The notes below the pieces were generated by a model. The model had not been told where the DNA came from and did no database searches. It saw only the letters and a list, made by a program, of their open reading frames with translations. Made by a program: the position numbers and the translations under genes. Source: Candidatus Edwardsbacteria bacterium (GTDB taxonomy: Bacteria; Edwardsbacteria; AC1; EtOH8). Taken from it: DNA of 64,000 bases. The DNA is taken from contig JAVHLB010000002.1 in assembly GCA_031082425.1 (NCBI GenBank), forward strand, positions 1 to 64,000. The letters run 5' to 3'. The first letter of the stretch is position 1; each line of letters starts with the position of its first letter. Below are positions 1 through 8,006 of the stretch, piece after piece.

Positions 1-26
1 GGGGCTTTTTGAAAATAAGCTATAAA

Positions 27-446
27 CTATTTTTCTTCAATAATCTTCACTTCAAAGGTGTACACCGGTTCAATACAATCAACTTCCTTTTTTTCTTTAA
101 AAAGGTGTAGCTTAAAAATAATTTTACCAACATCTGGTATAACATAATTATTCACTAAAGCAAGATTTATATATTTTACTGCTTCAGGTATTACTAACGC
201 ACCTTCAACCTGTGCTAATTTTCCTTTTGTATCATGTAATAACTCTAATAAAAAAGCATCAGGATTTTCTGCTTTTTTATCCACTATACATCTTATAAAA
301 ATACCCAACTTAATCATTGCAGGCAATACTGGCTTTTGCCCTTTTCTCTGGGTAAAATTTATATCACCATAAAGGCCAACTAGTGTATGTTTTTCACCTA
401 TTTCAAAACGGATATCATCACAAATTATAAAATCAACTAATTTCAT
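27..446 (-). CDS. DUF6941-like hypothetical protein, third gene of an AT-rich cassette
   Basis: A 139-residue soluble protein with no signal peptide or membrane segment. Its opening pattern (CDDIRFE, then a GEKHTLVGLYGDI-like stretch, then PAMIKLGIF) recalls the DUF6941 family of small beta-rich bacterial proteins. That assignment is from memory and not verified, and the family has no settled function. The start codon overlaps the stop of the upstream gene by one base (TAATG), so it is probably translationally coupled to the zinc-ribbon/HTH gene. Codon use is AT-rich like its two partners and unlike polA, which suggests the three genes arrived together. Its position behind a toxin-antitoxin-like pair makes it a candidate third component or effector, but nothing in the sequence shows a catalytic site. 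Confidence 0.6.
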   Translation of the reverse strand: MKLVDFIICDDIRFEIGEKHTLVGLYGDINFTQRKGQKPVLPAMIKLGIFIRCIVDKKAENPDAFLLELLHDTKGKLAQVEGALVIPEAVKYINLALVNNYVIPDVGKIIFKLHLFKEKKEVDCIEPVYTFEVKIIEEK

Positions 447-1060
447 TAGATTAATGCTCCTCTTATTTGATTACTGCTACTTGCATTAATAACGGGGGCA
501 CACTCAGGCTCTTTTGTATATTCAAGTTTTATGCTTAAATTAGTAATTGTGGCCTTTGCATGCAATGATTCTGGGTAATATCCATCCCGCAATACAACCA
601 CGTCCAACGCTGCTATTGCATTTTTAGCTAATAACTCATTAGCGGTATGACTATCATATTTTGTATCTGCTACTTCAATAATCCATGGGTATGTTTTAAT
701 TATTCTTAGCAAAGCTACACCCGCAGCCGAAAGATCTCTACCTGCTTTCCACTGGGACATGGTCCGTTGTGGTAATTCCAAAGCGCGTTCCATTGCCGCT
801 AAGCTGTAGCCCATCTTTAAAAATGATCCCAAGATTAACGCAATAGATTCTTTTTTAGATCTCGCTAAAGCTTTGCTGTATGAATCTTCGGCAATATTAT
901 CGCCCGAAAAAGTTGCTTCACATGTATTGCATTTAATTACTTTTTCTTTAAATGGCACAATCGTACCAAAAACTGCTTGTGCTGTATCTTCATTATAACT
1001 AACAGTTGTATTCTTTGACCCACAAGCAGAACATTTGTTAGAATTTTTAAATATTTTCAT
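446..1060 (-). CDS. Zinc-ribbon plus HTH protein, MqsA-like antitoxin/regulator
   Basis: A 204-residue protein. The N-terminus (about residues 11-55) carries two Cys-x-x-C pairs (CSAC and CNTC) about 30 residues apart, as in the zinc-binding domain of MqsA-type antitoxins. A helix-turn-helix-like segment follows at about residues 75-130 (SLAAMERALEL, RTMSQWKAGR, GVALLRII). About 65 C-terminal residues are unassigned, and the protein is longer than classical MqsA (about 130). The start lies inside the end of the upstream gene with a 14-base overlap, and its stop overlaps the next start. By analogy with mqsRA, where the toxin also comes first, it would neutralise the 137-residue protein and repress the shared promoter. 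The promoter palindrome fits autoregulation. The zinc-ribbon/HTH architecture is seen; the antitoxin role is inferred. Confidence 0.6.
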   Translation of the reverse strand: MKIFKNSNKCSACGSKNTTVSYNEDTAQAVFGTIVPFKEKVIKCNTCEATFSGDNIAEDSYSKALARSKKESIALILGSFLKMGYSLAAMERALELPQRTMSQWKAGRDLSAAGVALLRIIKTYPWIIEVADTKYDSHTANELLAKNAIAALDVVVLRDGYYPESLHAKATITNLSIKLEYTKEPECAPVINASSSNQIRGALI

Positions 1061-1460
1061 TTTTTTCTTCTAAATGTTTTTGTTGTTCGACTACTTTCAT
1101 TAATTTATCGCCGAAGGAAGTATCTTGTTTATTATTTGGTTTAAAAGATTTAATTGCCCATTTTTTTTCATATTTTATATACATAAATGCAATATACCCT
1201 CTTTTTAACCCCGTCTTAAAACCATATGCATAAACATTAACCGGTATGTGTGGTTTTGGATTGTTCTTCCAAGGCTCAACATCCTGTAAAACTAGTTCCT
1301 CTAACCCATCATTTGAAATAAATTTAAAAATACTTTCTTCTGTCTGCAAATTGAAAAAGGTACGTGCATCTTTTTTTGCATCCAAAAATACACGTATATT
1401 ACGCTTAGCCTTACAAGCAGCCAAGAAATCGTTTAAAATCTCACGTGATTGGCTATACAT
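1047..1460 (-). CDS. Small basic protein, candidate MqsR-like toxin
   Basis: A 137-residue, lysine-rich cytoplasmic protein and first gene of the three-gene cassette. Residues about 22-110 follow a pattern loosely like MqsR/RelE-fold toxins: FLDAKKDAR, a mid segment ending in W, then beta strands (VNVYAYGF, YIAFMYIK) and a closing WAIKSFKPN. No catalytic residue can be assigned with certainty. Gene order (candidate toxin upstream of a zinc-ribbon/HTH partner) matches mqsRA and is reversed relative to most type II systems. The ATG at 1458-1460 lies about 35 bases below a predicted start site and has no convincing Shine-Dalgarno. Other possibilities are a nuclease-like accessory or a regulator of another fold. 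The weak similarity is my reading and needs a profile search. Confidence 0.5.
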   Translation of the reverse strand: MYSQSREILNDFLAACKAKRNIRVFLDAKKDARTFFNLQTEESIFKFISNDGLEELVLQDVEPWKNNPKPHIPVNVYAYGFKTGLKRGYIAFMYIKYEKKWAIKSFKPNNKQDTSFGDKLMKVVEQQKHLEEKNENI

Positions 1461-1500
1461 GTAAGGTTACCGAATATGTAAAATTTATTGCTTTATACAT

Positions 1501-1529
1501 AATGTAACACAACGTTACCCTTTTGTCAA
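1501..1529 (-). promoter_or_regulatory. Sigma70-type promoter with operator-like palindrome for the three-gene cassette
   Basis: On the minus strand the -35 is TTGACA (1524-1529) and the -10 is TACATT (1501-1506), with a 17-bp spacer. An inverted repeat GTAAC-N5-GTTAC (1504-1518) overlaps the -10 and the spacer. Further GTTAC copies lie at 1466-1470 and 1541-1545, so a repressor bound here could occlude RNA polymerase. The HTH protein of the cassette is the natural candidate. Confidence 0.7.
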
Positions 1530-1651
1530 TGGTTTTATACGTTACGATACGTTTTATTTCTTATTGTGTTAATTTCTCTTCCAGTGCGTTCATATTATCC
1601 GGCGTGATAATGAATTAGCAAATCGGTATTTATCCATGTCCAATATACGAC

Positions 1652-4258
1652 TCAGTGCGCCTGGAACCAGTTCTCCCCCTCGCCCATCTCCACCACCACC
1701 GGCACCGAGATCTCGATGGCGTTCTCCATCTCCTGCTTGACTATCTTTTTCACCCTGGCCAGCTCGCCCTTCTCCACCTCGAACAGCAGTTCGTCATGCA
1801 CCTGCAGGATCATCCGGCTTTTCAACTTTTCCTTTTGAAATATGGCCTGAATGTTGACCATGGCCAGTTTGATCAGGTCGGCGGCCGTCCCCTGGATGGG
1901 GGTATTGACCGCGGTGCGCTCGGCAAAGGCCCGCCGCTGGCCGTTGTCGGAGTTTATCTCCGGTAGGTAGCGCCGGCGGCCCAGCATGGTGCAGACAAAG
2001 CCGTCCTTCTTGGCCTGGGCGGTGGTCAAGGCTATCCAGGCCTGAACCTGGGGAAACTGTTGGAAATATTGTTCTATGAAGGCGGCCGCCTCGCCCACTC
2101 CGATGCCCAGCTGCTGGGCCAGGCCATATGGTCCCATGCCGTAGATAATGCCGAAATTGATGGCCTTAGCCTTGCGCCGCATGTCCGGAGTAACTTCGTT
2201 ACTTTCTATGCCGAACACGGCGCAGGCCGTCTCGGTGTGAATATCGCGCCGGGACTTGAAGGCCTGCTGCAGGCGCTGGTCCCCGGATAGGTGCGCCACC
2301 AGCCGGAGTTCCACCTGGGAATAATCGGCCGATAACAACAGATGGCCCTTCTCGGCAATGAACCCCTTGCGGATCTCCCGGCCCACCCCCTCCCGCATGG
2401 GGATGTTCTGGAGGTTGGGATCGGAGGAGGACAGCCGTCCGGTCTCGGTCAGGGCCTGGTTGAAAGTGGTGTGCAGCCTGCCGGTCCTTTCGCTGACCAG
2501 GGCCGGCAGGGCATCCACGTAGGTGGATTTTAACTTGAACAGCTGGCGGTAATCCAGGATCAGCCGCGGCAGGGGATGGACGTTGGCGAATGATTCCAGC
2601 ACCGAAACGTCGGTGGAGTATCCGGTCTTGGTCTTTTTGGCCTTGCCCACCTTCAATTTCTCGAAAAGGATCACCCCCAGTTGCTTGGGAGAATTGATGT
2701 TGAACTCTTCGCCCGCCTCTTTATATATCTGCTTCTCCAATTTGCCGATCTGCTTTTCCAGATCGCGTGACATGGTTTTGAAAATATTCAGGTCCAGCAG
2801 GACCCCGAACGATTCCATCTCCGCCAGCACCGCCAGCAGGGGCATCTCCACCTTTTGGAACAGCTCGGTCAGGTTTTTTTCATCCATCTCCCGCTGGAAT
2901 TTTTCCTTGAGGGATTTTATGGCGTCCAGCCTGCGCCCCAACAGCTGATCGCGGGTCTGGTCGTCGATCTCGAATGCCAGCTCGGTCTGCTTCTTGGCGG
3001 ATGGCTGGGCCGCCTCGAAGGCCAGGCCCAGATGCTCCCCGGCCAGGGAATCCAGGGACTGGTGATGCCTCCAGGACGGGTCTATCAGATACGATGCCAG
3101 CATGGTGTCGAACATCGGGCCGCCCATATCCAGGTCGCTCTTTCGGATGGTAGATTTAAGATCATGGCCGATCTTGGTGATCTTGTGGTTCGCCCAAATC
3201 GGCTTGAGCTTGGCCAGGTTCTTGTTCTCCACTATCAGCGGCTTGCCGTCCACCATCACCGCCGCCCGAAACATTTGATCTTGGCGGAACTCCGGCTCGA
3301 AATATAATTCCCCGGTCTTCTTGATCTTGCCCAGCACCAGCTCCAGGTCGGTCCCCGCCTTGACGGTCTGGAACTCCACGCTTTTCACCTGCCCGGCCTG
3401 GAACTCCCTCAGCAGCGAACCAAACTCCAGTTCCCGGAACAATTGGGACACCCTCTCCCGGTCCGGCTCATGGACCCTCAGGTCCGACAGCGAGACCAGC
3501 GGCAGTTCATCCAGGTGCAGGGTCACCAGTTCCCGGGACATCACGGCCTGCTCCCGGTTATCCTCCAGAAGTTTTTTTATGCGGGGCTTCTTGACCTGGT
3601 CCAGATTCTGATATAGGTTATCGAACGACCCGAATTCTATTATCAGCTCGGTGGCGGTCTTGGGTCCGATGCCCGGCACGCCCGGGACGTTGTCCGCCGC
3701 ATCTCCGGACAGGGCGAAGATGTCCTTGATCTTGTCGGGGATCACCCCGTATTCCCGTTGGACCTCGGCCGGCCCGAAGATCTGCTCCTCGTTCTTGCCG
3801 GTCCGGGGGCGGATCACCTTGATCTTGTCAGTGACGATCTGCAGCAGGTCCTTGTCGCCGGTGACTATATAGCTGGGCCAGTTCTTGGCCTCGGCCTGCT
3901 TGGCCAGCCCGGCCAGGACGTCGTCGGCCTCGTAGCCGTCGTTCTCCAGCACCGCTATCTCCATGGCCCTCAGTACCTGTTTGATGCGCGGCAGCTGCGC
4001 TTTCAGCTCGTCCGGCATGCCGGGACGCTGGGCCTTGTAGGCCTCGAACTTTACGTGGCGAAAGGTGGGGGCCTTGGTGTCGAAGGCCACCCCCAGATAA
4101 TCCGGCTGATGTTTCTTGAGCAGATTGACCAAGATGGTGGCAAAGCCATAGCTGGCGCTGGTGTTCTCCCCCTTGGAGTTTATCAGCGGGTTGCGGATGA
4201 AGGCAAAATAGGCCCGGTAGGCCAGGGCCGTGCCGTCGACTAGCATTACTGTAGGCAT
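1652..4258 (-). CDS. polA: DNA polymerase I
   Basis: Family A polymerase of about 868 residues. The N-terminal 5'-nuclease/FEN domain (about 1-290) has VDGTALAYRAYF, the acidic GYEADDVLA and VTGDKDLLQ motifs, and a helix-hairpin-helix (GVPGIGPKTA). The 3'-5' exonuclease-like domain (about 300-480) seems degenerate: the usual first DxE pair is not visible in the strand reading GELYFEPEF. The C-terminal polymerase domain is intact, with motif A DYSQVELR (about 645), motif B RRKAKAINFGIIYG (about 700) and motif C QVHDELLFE (about 822). I place the start at the second ATG (4256-4258) because GGTGA lies six bases before it; an in-frame ATG two codons earlier is possible. The role is Okazaki fragment processing and repair synthesis in the cytoplasm. 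Confidence 0.97.
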   Translation of the reverse strand: MPTVMLVDGTALAYRAYFAFIRNPLINSKGENTSASYGFATILVNLLKKHQPDYLGVAFDTKAPTFRHVKFEAYKAQRPGMPDELKAQLPRIKQVLRAMEIAVLENDGYEADDVLAGLAKQAEAKNWPSYIVTGDKDLLQIVTDKIKVIRPRTGKNEEQIFGPAEVQREYGVIPDKIKDIFALSGDAADNVPGVPGIGPKTATELIIEFGSFDNLYQNLDQVKKPRIKKLLEDNREQAVMSRELVTLHLDELPLVSLSDLRVHEPDRERVSQLFRELEFGSLLREFQAGQVKSVEFQTVKAGTDLELVLGKIKKTGELYFEPEFRQDQMFRAAVMVDGKPLIVENKNLAKLKPIWANHKITKIGHDLKSTIRKSDLDMGGPMFDTMLASYLIDPSWRHHQSLDSLAGEHLGLAFEAAQPSAKKQTELAFEIDDQTRDQLLGRRLDAIKSLKEKFQREMDEKNLTELFQKVEMPLLAVLAEMESFGVLLDLNIFKTMSRDLEKQIGKLEKQIYKEAGEEFNINSPKQLGVILFEKLKVGKAKKTKTGYSTDVSVLESFANVHPLPRLILDYRQLFKLKSTYVDALPALVSERTGRLHTTFNQALTETGRLSSSDPNLQNIPMREGVGREIRKGFIAEKGHLLLSADYSQVELRLVAHLSGDQRLQQAFKSRRDIHTETACAVFGIESNEVTPDMRRKAKAINFGIIYGMGPYGLAQQLGIGVGEAAAFIEQYFQQFPQVQAWIALTTAQAKKDGFVCTMLGRRRYLPEINSDNGQRRAFAERTAVNTPIQGTAADLIKLAMVNIQAIFQKEKLKSRMILQVHDELLFEVEKGELARVKKIVKQEMENAIEISVPVVVEMGEGENWFQAH

Positions 4259-4276
4259 GACCATTCACCGATTTTA

Positions 4277-4305
4277 AAATTAAGAAAGAAATATGGAATG
4301 TGCAA
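4277..4305 (-). promoter_or_regulatory. Possible polA promoter
   Basis: On the minus strand, TTGCAC (4300-4305), a 17-bp spacer and TAATTT (4277-4282) lie just upstream of polA. Both boxes deviate from consensus, so this is plausible only. Confidence 0.35.
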
Positions 4306-4314
4306 AATAATGTC

Positions 4315-5997
4315 CTACCAATGTGATTGTTTATAAAATTCTGTTTTCTCTAAATGCCTCATTGCCTCTTTTAAATTAACAACTGCTACTGCATGAAAAT
4401 CTTTCTCTGTCTTACGATAACATAGAACATATGCCGTTGTTCCGTAATCTTTCACTTCCCATATTTGTCTTGGTTTTTCAACATAAAAAGAACCTTCATG
4501 GATCAAGCTATTCATATCAATTACGTGAATCCTGCTTAGGTGTGGTTCCATATATAATAATTTCCTAAAATCTTCATTTACATACCAGGGCTTAAAATCA
4601 CTTATACATTCCAATGTTTTCTCTACAGCATATGTATTTAAATTTATTTTGAGAAATCTATCGTGATTTTTTGCATACATATAACCATTAGATACATGAT
4701 TTATAAAACCAAGGTTTCTTATGCCTTTTTCATTAAAAGAAATCACCTTTTTATTATTTAAATCAATCTCCACAACGTCAATACCACACAAATATATCTT
4801 GTTACATGCTTTATCAAAAAAGCATTTATTGCAATATTCTATTTTTGGATAAAATAACACAATAGAATCTATCATCTTATCAGTCTTGGCGTCCAATCTT
4901 CGGATTATTAGGCGATGTTTATAACTGTTAATAATAAAAACATATTTCTCGGAAACAACATAACCACATAAATTTTTCAAACTATCAAGGTCAGCTACTT
5001 TTTGCTTCTTATTAGTTTTGAAATTATAAACCCAAAGACTTCTTACCTCAGTCCCTTCAAAATAATAACCCTTAGATAAAGTCGGATGATTCGCTGTATA
5101 AATTTGATATTTTTTATTTTCTGTTAAATATTCCCACTCGGGAAGACAATTTACAATATACGTTGCATCACCGCATATATAATCCTTTATTATGCTGTCT
5201 CGATAATCTGTATTTTTTTCAGGGAAATATCTTTGAATGGTTTTTTGATTTTGAACATCGTCAATATATACATCTATGTTATATTTTTTCACAACACTCA
5301 AACCAAGCCATCGACAAAAATTAACCGACATGTCTTCCGTCGGTTCCCAATTTTTAAAATGCCAGGATATAGTATCATTCTTTAGTTCGTAGTTTTGAGG
5401 AGATGCTACCAACTTCGTATGTTTTAATCTTTCTTTAAAATATTCATTTGAAAGGTCAACATAAATATCTGCTTTTCCTATTGGCCCTTTCCATAATGCA
5501 CCTGTTTTTACGACATAAGACAACGATTCTACTTCCACAATACCCGGACGATATGCCATTCCGTTTATTGTATAATTAAACTCAATTAGCACAGTTTCCT
5601 TTGGTTTCCAGTCAACATACCATGTCTTAAATTCGTTAAACGGCAAAGAATCTAATATTTGATATTTAGTATATTCGTTTTTCTTTTTATATTTGGCTCT
5701 ATGGGTGGACGCTGTGGTTTTATTGCCATTAATCATAAGTTCGTAACCACCTATTTCACCAGGAAAAGCAACCAGCATTCTGACATTTTTATTTAAGGTG
5801 TTTTTCATCCAAAATTTGCACTCAACTTGGTGGTCGCTAATATTAACGATTTCCTTTTCCATTTCTACCGGCACTTCTTCAGTGGCCGGCATTATCACAT
5901 TACCAATTTGGGTTGTAACCGGCAAGATATCAGCAAAAGAATGGCTGTTAAATATGCAATACCCTATTAAAAGAATATTGAAATAATATTTCTTCAT
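4315..5997 (-). CDS. AT-rich secreted protein: DUF4424-like N-terminal domain plus beta-propeller-like region
   Basis: About 560 residues. It begins with a signal peptide (MKKYYFNILLIGYCIFNSHSF, cleavage likely after FA). The ATG at 5995-5997 is preferred over a TTG six codons upstream because the signal peptide starts there. Residues about 25-230 recall the DUF4424 type of secreted domain: an EVPVEMEKEIVNI opening, then a mixed sheet describing an integral-like 'FPGE' loop. The C-terminal half (about 260-555) has repeated strand blocks with Asp/Asn turns like a seven-bladed propeller. Base composition and codons are strikingly AT-rich compared with the adjoining polA and ABC genes, suggesting lateral transfer or a distinct origin. 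It is a single transcription unit by appearance: a promoter lies upstream and no partner overlaps it. The function is unknown. Confidence 0.65.
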   Translation of the reverse strand: MKKYYFNILLIGYCIFNSHSFADILPVTTQIGNVIMPATEEVPVEMEKEIVNISDHQVECKFWMKNTLNKNVRMLVAFPGEIGGYELMINGNKTTASTHRAKYKKKNEYTKYQILDSLPFNEFKTWYVDWKPKETVLIEFNYTINGMAYRPGIVEVESLSYVVKTGALWKGPIGKADIYVDLSNEYFKERLKHTKLVASPQNYELKNDTISWHFKNWEPTEDMSVNFCRWLGLSVVKKYNIDVYIDDVQNQKTIQRYFPEKNTDYRDSIIKDYICGDATYIVNCLPEWEYLTENKKYQIYTANHPTLSKGYYFEGTEVRSLWVYNFKTNKKQKVADLDSLKNLCGYVVSEKYVFIINSYKHRLIIRRLDAKTDKMIDSIVLFYPKIEYCNKCFFDKACNKIYLCGIDVVEIDLNNKKVISFNEKGIRNLGFINHVSNGYMYAKNHDRFLKINLNTYAVEKTLECISDFKPWYVNEDFRKLLYMEPHLSRIHVIDMNSLIHEGSFYVEKPRQIWEVKDYGTTAYVLCYRKTEKDFHAVAVVNLKEAMRHLEKTEFYKQSHW

Positions 5998-6032
5998 GTT
6001 ATCACTATCCAACAAAGGTTAATTTTGTTATT

Positions 6033-6061
6033 AAGATATCACACCCTATTCTAAAAAACAA
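6033..6061 (-). promoter_or_regulatory. Possible promoter of the AT-rich secreted-protein gene
   Basis: On the minus strand, TTGTTT (6056-6061), a 17-bp spacer and TATCTT (6033-6038) end about 35 bases before the ATG. It directly follows the terminator of the ABC exporter operon, consistent with a separate transcription unit. Confidence 0.4.
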
Positions 6062-6073
6062 GCAAAAACAAGA

Positions 6074-6094
6074 GCCTCCGGAATACCCGGAGGC
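6074..6094 (-). terminator. Rho-independent terminator after the ABC exporter genes
   Basis: GCCTCCGG (6074-6081) and CCGGAGGC (6087-6094) form an 8-bp GC stem with a five-base loop. On the minus strand it is followed by a T-rich tail (TCTTGTTTTTGC), 18 bases after the stop of the 6113-7924 gene. Confidence 0.85.
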
Positions 6095-6112
6095 CCTGGC
6101 AATATTTTCCAT

Positions 6113-7924
6113 TTATTTAATTTTTACATTCCCATTCCCGTTCTCTTGGAGTTTCTCCTTCTCCCGAAGGGTCACATAATAACCATCTTTGGCCATCAGC
6201 TCTTGGTGGCTGCCCTGCTCCACGATCTGGCCATCTTTGAGGACCAGTATCTTGTCGGCCCGCTCGATGGTGGAGGTCCGATGCGAAATGATGAAACAGG
6301 TGACCTTCGGCAGTTTCTCATTGAGCTCTTGCCAGACCAAGGCCTCGGTGGTGCCGTCCAAAGCCGAGGTGATGTCGTCCAGAATCAATATCTGGGGATG
6401 CCCCTGAGCGATCCTCTCCACGATGGCCCGGGCCAGCGATGCCCGCTGTTTCTGGCCGCCGGAGAGGCTGGTGCCGCGCTGCCCGATAATGGTGTCGTAT
6501 CCCTTGGCAAAGCCTTTGACCTCCTTCTCCAGCTGGGAGATGCGCCCGGCCTCCACCGCCCGTTCCTGATCCACCTCTTCCCGGTGGAAGATGACGTTGT
6601 TGAGAATGCTGTCCGAGAACAGCAGGGCCTCCTGCGGGGCATAGCCGATGATACTGCGCAGCCCGGCCAGGCTGAAATCTTTTAGGTCAATGCCGTCGAT
6701 CTTCAGCGAACCGGAAGTCGGATCGTGCAGGCGGAGCAGCAGGTGCACCAAGGTGGTCTTGCCGCAGCCCACCTCTCCCATCAGGGCCACCTTCTGCCCC
6801 TTGTCAACCCTGAAACTAATATCTTTAAGCTGCAGCTTATCGCTTTTCCCATAGCCGAACGATACCTTCATAAAATTAATTGACCGGTTGAAGGATATTT
6901 CCCTGGGGCTGGCCGGATCGCTGACCTCGGCCAATGCTGTCTCCAATTCATGGGCCCGGGCATAGGACACCGAGCCCCGCTTGGCGGTCACGAAGAAATA
7001 CCCGATGTTCCACAGGGGTTCGATCAGCATCAGGCTGTAGGTGTTGAAGGCCACAAAGCTGCCCAGGGTCAGGCTCCCCTTGATGACCAGGTATCCGCCC
7101 ACCAACAGAACCACCAGAACCCCCAGCTGATCGATCAGGATATTTGACGAATTGAACAGCCCTTCCGACTGGATGCTTTTTACCTCGGCCTTTATCCGGT
7201 GGTCCATGGCCCGGGCGAAACCCTGCCTCTGATGCTCCTGGCGATTATAGACCTTGAGCACCCGGATCCCGGAGAAGCAGGCCTCCAGAAAATCATTGAC
7301 CGCCGAGATGGCGCCCTGCAATTTATGATAGCGTCTCTCAAAGGTCCTCTCGTTGAACAGAAACAGCCCGGCCACCACCGGCACCGGCAGCAGCGAAAAG
7401 GCCGCCAGGGTGGGGTTCATCCGGAACATCACTATCAGAATGAAGCTCAACAGCACCAGGCCCTGCACCGCCCGGAACAGTCCGGAGCAGGTGAACCAGG
7501 ATAGTTTCTCCGCCAGGTCGTCGGTCAGCCGGGTGACCACGTCCCCGGTCCGGTAGGAGGACAGGGTTGACGGCCCCAGCCGGGTGAGGTTGGCAAAGAT
7601 GTTGTTCCTGAATTCGGCCTCGATATTCATGTTGGTCCAGCCCCGGGTGGACATCAGTATCCAGTTGACCAGGGCCGCCCCGGCCCCCAACAGCAACAGA
7701 TACAGCACGTAGCGGTTCAACTGATGCGCCGGAAGCTTGTTGACCAGACCGTCCACCACCATCTTGAAGAAGATGGGGTAGCTGATGGCCAGCGCGGTAT
7801 AGACCAGGGTCATGATCAGCAGCACCAAAAGCTTTAGTTTGTGCGATCCCCAGTAGCGATAAAGCCATCCGAAGATGAGTTTTAAACTGCCGGTGTCTTT
7901 TTTATTTTCACTTTTATTTGACAT
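6113..7924 (-). CDS. ABC exporter half-transporter, degenerate-site subunit (TM287-like)
   Basis: 603 residues: six predicted membrane helices (about 25-330) followed by a nucleotide-binding domain. Walker A is GEVGCGKTT (about 381), the signature is LSGGQKQR, and the H-loop is IISHR. Walker B reads ILILDDITSALD (about 515), so the catalytic glutamate is replaced by aspartate. In heterodimeric type IV exporters such as TM287/288 or BmrCD the subunit with this change carries the non-hydrolysing ATP site. The partner gene lies 83 bases upstream (8007-9794), has a canonical Walker B and a deviating signature, which completes the asymmetric pair. The substrate is unknown; lipids, peptides or drugs are the usual cargo. 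The gene is followed by a clear terminator. Confidence 0.92.
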   Translation of the reverse strand: MSNKSENKKDTGSLKLIFGWLYRYWGSHKLKLLVLLIMTLVYTALAISYPIFFKMVVDGLVNKLPAHQLNRYVLYLLLLGAGAALVNWILMSTRGWTNMNIEAEFRNNIFANLTRLGPSTLSSYRTGDVVTRLTDDLAEKLSWFTCSGLFRAVQGLVLLSFILIVMFRMNPTLAAFSLLPVPVVAGLFLFNERTFERRYHKLQGAISAVNDFLEACFSGIRVLKVYNRQEHQRQGFARAMDHRIKAEVKSIQSEGLFNSSNILIDQLGVLVVLLVGGYLVIKGSLTLGSFVAFNTYSLMLIEPLWNIGYFFVTAKRGSVSYARAHELETALAEVSDPASPREISFNRSINFMKVSFGYGKSDKLQLKDISFRVDKGQKVALMGEVGCGKTTLVHLLLRLHDPTSGSLKIDGIDLKDFSLAGLRSIIGYAPQEALLFSDSILNNVIFHREEVDQERAVEAGRISQLEKEVKGFAKGYDTIIGQRGTSLSGGQKQRASLARAIVERIAQGHPQILILDDITSALDGTTEALVWQELNEKLPKVTCFIISHRTSTIERADKILVLKDGQIVEQGSHQELMAKDGYYVTLREKEKLQENGNGNVKIK

Positions 7925-7967
7925 ATAAACCTAATACATTTTTATTGTTGAATAAATGCTTTGAGTC

Positions 7968-7987
7968 ATTCCCGCGCAGGCAGGAAT
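7968..7987. repeat. Short palindromic intergenic repeat (ATTCCC-N8-AGGAAT)
   Basis: This sits between the two ABC exporter genes and is imperfectly palindromic. It resembles the widespread ATTCCC-N8-GGGAAT intergenic repeats (dRS3-like) found in many bacteria. The comparison is from memory; copy number in this genome is unknown. Confidence 0.45.
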
Positions 7988-8006
7988 CCATAATTAATAA
8001 TGATCA

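Noticed and set aside
1246..1464. Plus-strand frame opposite the candidate toxin
   Set aside because: It overlaps the toxin frame entirely and has no ribosome site.
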